From UBA8752 sp049610565 (lineage in GTDB: Bacteria > Bacteroidota > Bacteroidia > Flavobacteriales_D > Sanyastnellaceae), in the NCBI GenBank assembly GCA_049610565.1, contig JBMYZR010000048.1, forward strand, positions 1 to 17,735: a stretch of 17,735 bases of DNA, written 5' to 3'. Made by a program: the position numbers and the translations under genes. This document shows, in pieces, positions 13,844-17,735 of this stretch (within the stretch, counting starts at the first letter, position 1; every line of letters starts with the position of its first letter). Under the pieces are notes generated by a model that had not been told where the DNA came from, made no database searches, and saw only the letters and a list, made by a program, of their open reading frames with translations.

Positions 13844-14917
13844 TCAACTGCCGGGCCTGTAGGTCTGCAAAAACGGAAGGACGTCCTTCTGGGCCATGAG
13901 CCGCTGGAGGTCGAGGTCGGCGTTGCGGGCCATGTGGTCCTCCACCCAGCGCAGGCCGATGTACCATCCGATGCGGTCTGGACTCTCCTGGGGAATGGCG
14001 CCGGCCTTGGTGAACGGGGCGTCGGAAGTCCAGCGTTGGATGTCCATCCGCTTGCGGGTGTATAGCGTCTCCTCGTTGCGCAGCTCGCTCCAGATCGCGC
14101 GTTCGTTGGCTTCGGCCCAGGCCCACTCGGCGTCGGTCCAGTCGAGGAGGTCGTGGGCGGAGAGCTCCGGCGCGAGGCACCGTGCGATGTACAGGACCTT
14201 GCCCCAATACAGCAGTTCCTCGGCGAGGCGGCCTTGCGGGTCGTAGTGGCCGTCCTGGAAATGGACGAGCAGCCAGCCCCGCAGGGCGTCCCCGACAAGG
14301 TGCTCGGGCACCATGCGTTGCTGCATGTACCGCGGGTAGACGGTGGACGGCAGGCCGAGCACGGCAGGGTGGTCCGCGCCGAGGAAGAATTCGCACCCGA
14401 TGAGGAGGAGGTCGTCGGTGGGGTAGGCGCTGAAGTTGAATCCGGTGTAGGCCAGGTCGACGGTGGGCACCGGCTCTTGGGGGAAATGGACGCGCCACCG
14501 GCCGAATGCGTCAGCGAGCTGGGCCTCGGCGGCATCGAGGCGGCCCGTCCGGCCGAGGATGCTGTCGATGCCGGCGACGCCGACCCGGGTGCCTTCGAAG
14601 TCCACGAATCCGGACCAGGCCGAATCGAGCTGGGCGAGCTGGGTGGGGTCCTGCGGGGGCCAGGGTCCGAGTTGCAGGATGTCCGAGACGAGGGGGCCGA
14701 TGGCCTTCGGTGCCGCCTCGGCGTCGGGCAGGGGAGACGCCTCGAGGATGGACGTCCAGGAGCGGGTCACGCGGACCTCCGGCCCGGCCGGAGCGGTGTC
14801 GAAGCGGCCGTAGTCTCCGCGGTCGGCATCACAGCCGGCGAGCAGCAGAAGCGCCAGCCACAGCGGTGCGGTGCGGTGGCTCAGCCGGCGGAAACGGGGG
14901 TGGACGAACAGGGGCAT
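13844..14917 (-). CDS. gldB: Gliding motility lipoprotein GldB
   Basis: Predicted cell-envelope lipoprotein, 357 residues, required for gliding in F. johnsoniae. The signal peptide runs from Met1 with a basic n-region (HPRFRRLSHR), hydrophobic LWLALLLLAGC and a lipobox with Cys29 as the lipidated residue. Family segments follow: AFGRWRVHFPQEPVPTVDLAYTGFNF (138-162), DDLLLIGCEFFLGADHP (168-184), YPRYMQQRMVPEHLV (194-208), LAEELLYWGKVLYIA (231-245), NERAIWSELRNEETLYT (271-287) and PDRIGWYIGLRWVEDHM (313-329). ATG 14917 gives a complete lipoprotein signal; the longer frame to 15028 would bury it. It is transcribed away from the PorT-like gene and is followed by gldC. Confidence 0.88.
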   Translation of the reverse strand: MPLFVHPRFRRLSHRTAPLWLALLLLAGCDADRGDYGRFDTAPAGPEVRVTRSWTSILEASPLPDAEAAPKAIGPLVSDILQLGPWPPQDPTQLAQLDSAWSGFVDFEGTRVGVAGIDSILGRTGRLDAAEAQLADAFGRWRVHFPQEPVPTVDLAYTGFNFSAYPTDDLLLIGCEFFLGADHPAVLGLPSTVYPRYMQQRMVPEHLVGDALRGWLLVHFQDGHYDPQGRLAEELLYWGKVLYIARCLAPELSAHDLLDWTDAEWAWAEANERAIWSELRNEETLYTRKRMDIQRWTSDAPFTKAGAIPQESPDRIGWYIGLRWVEDHMARNADLDLQRLMAQKDVLPFLQTYRPGS

Positions 14918-15009
14918 GAACGGTGTAAAAATGTGGGGCCGCCGGCAGGTTCCTTGGGATTCGGCATGCATTTTGCCACCGGAAGGACGTTCGTCAATCC
15001 ACACTGCCC
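14918..15009. promoter_or_regulatory. Divergent intergenic region gldB / PorT-like gene
   Basis: These 92 bp must hold the start signals of both the gldB-gldC operon and the PorT-like/nadE operon. I found no exact TAnnTTTG box on either strand; GCATTTTG at 14967-14974 (plus strand) resembles one in its TTTG half only. No clear inverted repeat or Shine-Dalgarno sequence was seen. Confidence 0.4.
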
Positions 15010-15891
15010 ATGTCCATTCACAAGACACCGACTCTTCTCCTCGCCCTCGCCGGATGCCTGATGGCCCTCGACGGGATGGCCCAGGAGAACAACGCCAATG
15101 CCAACGCCGGTCGTGCCCGGTACGAGGAACCCCGCTTCCGGATGGGGCTCCACCTGCTCCCGTCCATCGCCTGGCTGGATGCTCGGGATGGCTTCACCGC
15201 GGCGGAGGGAAGCATCGGCCGATTCGGATTCGGCTTCACGGCCGACATCATGTTCGCCGACAACTACGCCATTGGAACAGGCGTCAACGTCTTCCGCAAC
15301 GGCGGCAAGCTCACCACCACCGAACGCCTGACCGGCGACCCGCTCGATCCGGCCAACGACACGACCCAGTTCGTGGTCCAGCGCGACCGGAAGCTCACGC
15401 AGCATTGGGTGGAGCTTCCGTTGTCCTTCAAATTCCGCACCCGCGAGATCGGGCACATCACGTACTGGGGCCAGTTCGGTCTGGGCCTCGGCCTGAACCT
15501 GCGGGCCACTGCGGACGACCAGTTGACCTACCTCTACCGGAACGACCCGGAGATCGTGCTGGGCAGCGACTGGGTGCAGGACCTTGAGACCGGGGAAATC
15601 GAATTCAAGGATGTCCCGGTGGAGGATGAGGTGGCCCTCATGCGGGCGGCGATGATCGTCGGCCTGGGCATCGAGTACAACCTCAGTGGCAAGACCGCGC
15701 TGCTGGTGGGGGCGACCTTCAACAACGGCCTCTTCAACGTGGCCAACAACCGGAACTTCGGGCCGACCCTTGACGAGGAGCACCTGACGGCGTTGCCGGT
15801 CTCGGATACCGCCGCCCCGCTCTTCCCGGAAGGGTATGACCGGAAAATGGTGGACAACGCGATCCTTCTGAGCCTCGGCTTGTTGTTCTGA
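15010..15891 (+). CDS. PorT-like outer-membrane beta-barrel protein
   Basis: Exported protein of 293 residues with a signal peptide (residues 1-24, cleavage likely before QENN) and alternating amphipathic beta-strands. The strand-like segments MGLHLLPSIAWLD, GFGFTADIMFADNYAIGTGVNVF, WVELPLSFKFRTREIGHITYWGQFGLGLGLNLRA and MIVGLGIEYNL, with the final LLSLGLLF ending in Phe, are typical of Bacteroidota outer-membrane barrels of the PorT / OMP_b-brl group. PorT itself is a component of type IX secretion; whether this gene is that PorT or another barrel cannot be decided from sequence alone, so no symbol is given. The neighbouring gldBC operon makes a secretion or gliding role plausible. It is followed one base later by nadE. 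A lipobox-like LAGC at residues 13-16 creates some doubt about signal type. Confidence 0.75.
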   Translation: MSIHKTPTLLLALAGCLMALDGMAQENNANANAGRARYEEPRFRMGLHLLPSIAWLDARDGFTAAEGSIGRFGFGFTADIMFADNYAIGTGVNVFRNGGKLTTTERLTGDPLDPANDTTQFVVQRDRKLTQHWVELPLSFKFRTREIGHITYWGQFGLGLGLNLRATADDQLTYLYRNDPEIVLGSDWVQDLETGEIEFKDVPVEDEVALMRAAMIVGLGIEYNLSGKTALLVGATFNNGLFNVANNRNFGPTLDEEHLTALPVSDTAAPLFPEGYDRKMVDNAILLSLGLLF

Positions 15892-15892
15892 C

Positions 15893-16732
15893 ATGGCCCT
15901 CCAATCCTCCCGCACCCTCGACGCTGCCGCTGCCGCCGACCACATCGGCCGCTGGATGACCGACTACATCGACCGATCCGGTCTGGACGGCTGGGTGGTC
16001 GGGGTCAGTGGTGGCATTGATTCCGCTGTGACGTCTACGCTGGCCGCCCGCACGGGCCGGCCCACGACGGTGCTGCGCATGCCCATTCACCAAGCGGCCG
16101 ATCAGGATCAGCGCGGGGCGGACCACATCGCGTGGCTGGAGTCTCAATTCGACAACGTCTCCTCGCTGGTCGTGGACTTGACGCCGTCGTTCGATGGCCT
16201 GTCCGATGCCCTGGCCGGGGCGTCCGGTGCGCCGTTCGGCGGGCTGTCGCTGGCCAATGCGCGGGCCCGCCTCCGGATGACGACGCTCTACGCCGTGGCG
16301 GCCGATCGCCGTGCCCTTGTGGCCGGCACCGGCAACAAGGTCGAGGACTTCGGCGTCGGCTTCTACACCAAGTACGGCGATGGGGGCGTGGACCTCAGTC
16401 CGATCGCCGACCTGCTCAAGAACGAGGTGTATGTCCTCGGACGCGCCCTCGGGGTGGGAGAGGCGATTCTGAATGCCGCGCCCACCGATGGACTGTGGGG
16501 CGATGACCGGACGGACGAGGACCAGCTCGGGGCGACCTACGATGAGCTCGAGTGGGCCATGGAACAGGTGGCCGCCGGCCGGGATGCAGGCGCGTTTGAT
16601 GTCGGCTCCCGCGAGGCGGCTGTGTTGGAGATCTACCTCCGCCACCACCGGGCCAACCGGCACAAGATGGACCCCATCCCGGTCTGCGAGATTCCGCCGG
16701 GGCTGTTCCGGAGACGCGAAATGCAACCTTGA
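15893..16732 (+). CDS. nadE: NH3-dependent NAD+ synthetase NadE
   Basis: Cytoplasmic enzyme that amidates nicotinic-acid adenine dinucleotide to NAD+. The 279-residue protein has the pyrophosphatase P-loop VSGGIDSAVTSTLAA at residues 38-52. The adenylation-region block AGTGNKVEDFGVGFYTKYGD is at 144-163, VDLSPIADLLKNEVY at 166-180 and PTDGLWGDDRTDEDQLG at 197-213. There is no N-terminal glutaminase (nitrilase-like) domain, so it should use free ammonia. The start is one base after the preceding stop, so the two genes are probably cotranscribed. Association of nadE with gldB is, as far as I recall, common in Flavobacteriia. Confidence 0.94.
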   Translation: MALQSSRTLDAAAAADHIGRWMTDYIDRSGLDGWVVGVSGGIDSAVTSTLAARTGRPTTVLRMPIHQAADQDQRGADHIAWLESQFDNVSSLVVDLTPSFDGLSDALAGASGAPFGGLSLANARARLRMTTLYAVAADRRALVAGTGNKVEDFGVGFYTKYGDGGVDLSPIADLLKNEVYVLGRALGVGEAILNAAPTDGLWGDDRTDEDQLGATYDELEWAMEQVAAGRDAGAFDVGSREAAVLEIYLRHHRANRHKMDPIPVCEIPPGLFRRREMQP

Positions 16733-16756
16733 GGAAGGGGGCGGCGTAAGCGGGCC

Positions 16757-16775
16757 GGCCGGCAACATTCCGGCC
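16757..16775. repeat. GC-rich hairpin between nadE and the methyltransferase gene
   Basis: GGCCGG (16757-16762) and CCGGCC (16770-16775) can pair around the loop CAACATT. No T-run follows, so it is not a classical intrinsic terminator, and in DNA this GC-rich a 6-bp stem can arise by chance. It lies 8 bp before the next start codon and could affect its translation. Confidence 0.35.
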
Positions 16776-16783
16776 AGAACCCC

Positions 16784-17735
16784 ATGACGACCAGCTTGCC
16801 CCAGGGCGCCTTCGTGCCGCCCACCAAAGCAGACGCCCGAGCGTGGCGTGCTTCCCTGTTCCAGCATCTCGATGGATTGGCCCTGACCGTCCTGTGTCCC
16901 GTTCTCCAGGAGCGGGGTGTCCTCGACGCCTTCTCCGGAACGGAGGAGGTCGATGTGGATGCGTTGGCCCAGAAGCTGGGTGCCAATGCAGGCTACCTCA
17001 ATGTCGTCTGCCGTTTGCTGGCCTCGCAGGGGTGGCTCGAGCGTGACGCGTCCGAGGACCGGGTCCGTTTCCGTCGATCGGACAAGGCGGGGTGGGACGA
17101 CTGGCTCGCCCTGACGGAATCCATCTCGCCGGCCCGACATTGGTTGGCCCGTGCCGAAGGCATGTGGTACCGACCGGATTCGGCGTGGACGGAAGAGGAT
17201 GCGGCAGCCTGGGCTGCGGCCGTGAAGCTGCTGGAGGACGTGAAGGGCACCGCGTGGGCGCCCCATGTGGAAGGTGCGCTGGTGGCCCCTTGGCTGGTGT
17301 CCATCGGGACGGCCCACGGGACGGCCGCGATCGCCGATTGGGGCGGTGTGGACCGGGCGTTGGACGCCTTGCACCCGTCGCGCCGGGAGGCGGCCAAGGG
17401 GGCGCTGGAGGACCTCGGGTTCTTCGGCACGGACCGGGGGGCGTTCTTCCTCGCCCGCGCCGCGGCATTCGGGGTGACGACGTCGTACACCCGCACCTTC
17501 CTGTGGGCGGAGGAATTGCTGTTTGGCGATGGAGGCCATCTGTGGCGCACGGCGCCCGGAGATGCTGAAATCCATGTGGACCGGACCTTGAACGTCTGGG
17601 GAAGCGGAGGCGCCCACGGGGCGTATTTCCGTCATCTTGACGAGGTGGTCCGGTCGATTTTTGACGCCCCGCTCGAGGGCCAGCCGAAGGGGTTGTGCGA
17701 CATGGGCTGTGGCAATGGTGCCCTGCTCCTCCACC
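16784..17735 (+). CDS. Class I SAM-dependent methyltransferase, polyketide-type (C-terminus beyond window)
   Basis: Open frame from ATG 16784 to the right edge without a stop (317 codons). The C-terminal end of the visible part carries the SAM-binding motif I, LCDMGCGNGALLLH, at residues 304-317, so most of the catalytic domain is outside. Before it are a winged-helix-like region (about 40-100, ending in LNVVCRLLASQGWLERD) and a second one (about 185-250, ending in TSYTRTFLWAEELLFG). Next comes LNVWGSGGAHGAYFRHLDEVV at 269-289. This layout and the NVxGSGxxH...YF block resemble methyltransferases embedded in or attached to polyketide synthases, from memory rather than a search. It follows nadE by 51 bp and may be in the same operon. 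The substrate is unknown; a stand-alone housekeeping role is equally possible. Confidence 0.7.
   Translation, partial: MTTSLPQGAFVPPTKADARAWRASLFQHLDGLALTVLCPVLQERGVLDAFSGTEEVDVDALAQKLGANAGYLNVVCRLLASQGWLERDASEDRVRFRRSDKAGWDDWLALTESISPARHWLARAEGMWYRPDSAWTEEDAAAWAAAVKLLEDVKGTAWAPHVEGALVAPWLVSIGTAHGTAAIADWGGVDRALDALHPSRREAAKGALEDLGFFGTDRGAFFLARAAAFGVTTSYTRTFLWAEELLFGDGGHLWRTAPGDAEIHVDRTLNVWGSGGAHGAYFRHLDEVVRSIFDAPLEGQPKGLCDMGCGNGALLLH

Noticed and set aside
16757..16775. Rho-independent terminator after nadE
   Set aside because: A 6-bp GC stem without a following T-run; noted only as a repeat.
15734..17734. Minus-strand open frame (666 codons) opposite nadE and the methyltransferase
   Set aside because: The plus strand encodes recognisable enzymes with conserved motifs; the antisense product is Arg/Gly/Pro-rich without domains.

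Overview
The window is a GC-rich piece of a Bacteroidota chromosome, most likely from a draft or metagenome assembly because it contains a run of ten Ns. The assignment to Bacteroidota (probably Flavobacteriales or a close relative) rests on four things. The division and cell-wall (dcw) gene order lacks murF and ddl. The gliding-motility genes gldB and gldC are present. An alpha/beta hydrolase sits beside engB in the way known from flavobacteria. A TAnnTTTG-type -7 box lies in front of mraZ. The high G+C is unusual for that group and explains the many long antisense open frames, which I regard as spurious.

Positions 1-11775 (minus strand) hold the first ten genes of a dcw operon, reading right to left: mraZ, rsmH, ftsL-like, ftsI (PASTA penicillin-binding protein), murE, mraY, murD, ftsW, murG, murC. 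Every junction overlaps or is separated by at most 3 nt, so the operon appears to be translated as a coupled block from one control region. It covers the Mur ligase steps adding L-Ala, D-Glu and meso-DAP, the lipid I and lipid II steps, and the septal polymerase/transpeptidase pair FtsW-FtsI. murC runs off the left edge and is interrupted by the N gap, which hides more sequence than ten bases.

Positions 11776-12091 form the only long intergenic region. It is divergent and rich in structure. On the minus side are three perfect TGGGG repeats at 10-bp period, the known MraZ-box format, ending at a TACTTTTG -7 box. Near the other end a second TGGGA-N5-TGGGG pair faces the opposite operon. Several perfect inverted repeats lie among them. 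The reading I favour is a shared MraZ-controlled divergent promoter region.

Positions 12092-13481 (plus) hold the alpha/beta hydrolase and the ribosome-assembly GTPase EngB, which overlap by 26 bp. Positions 13482-14917 (minus) hold gldB and gldC, for gliding and type IX secretion; the gldC stop codon directly abuts the engB stop. Positions 15010-17735 (plus) hold a PorT-like outer-membrane beta-barrel protein, the ammonia-dependent NAD+ synthetase nadE, and the start of a SAM-dependent methyltransferase that resembles polyketide-pathway methyltransferases and runs off the right edge. I saw no tRNA, rRNA, CRISPR array, insertion sequence or phage gene.
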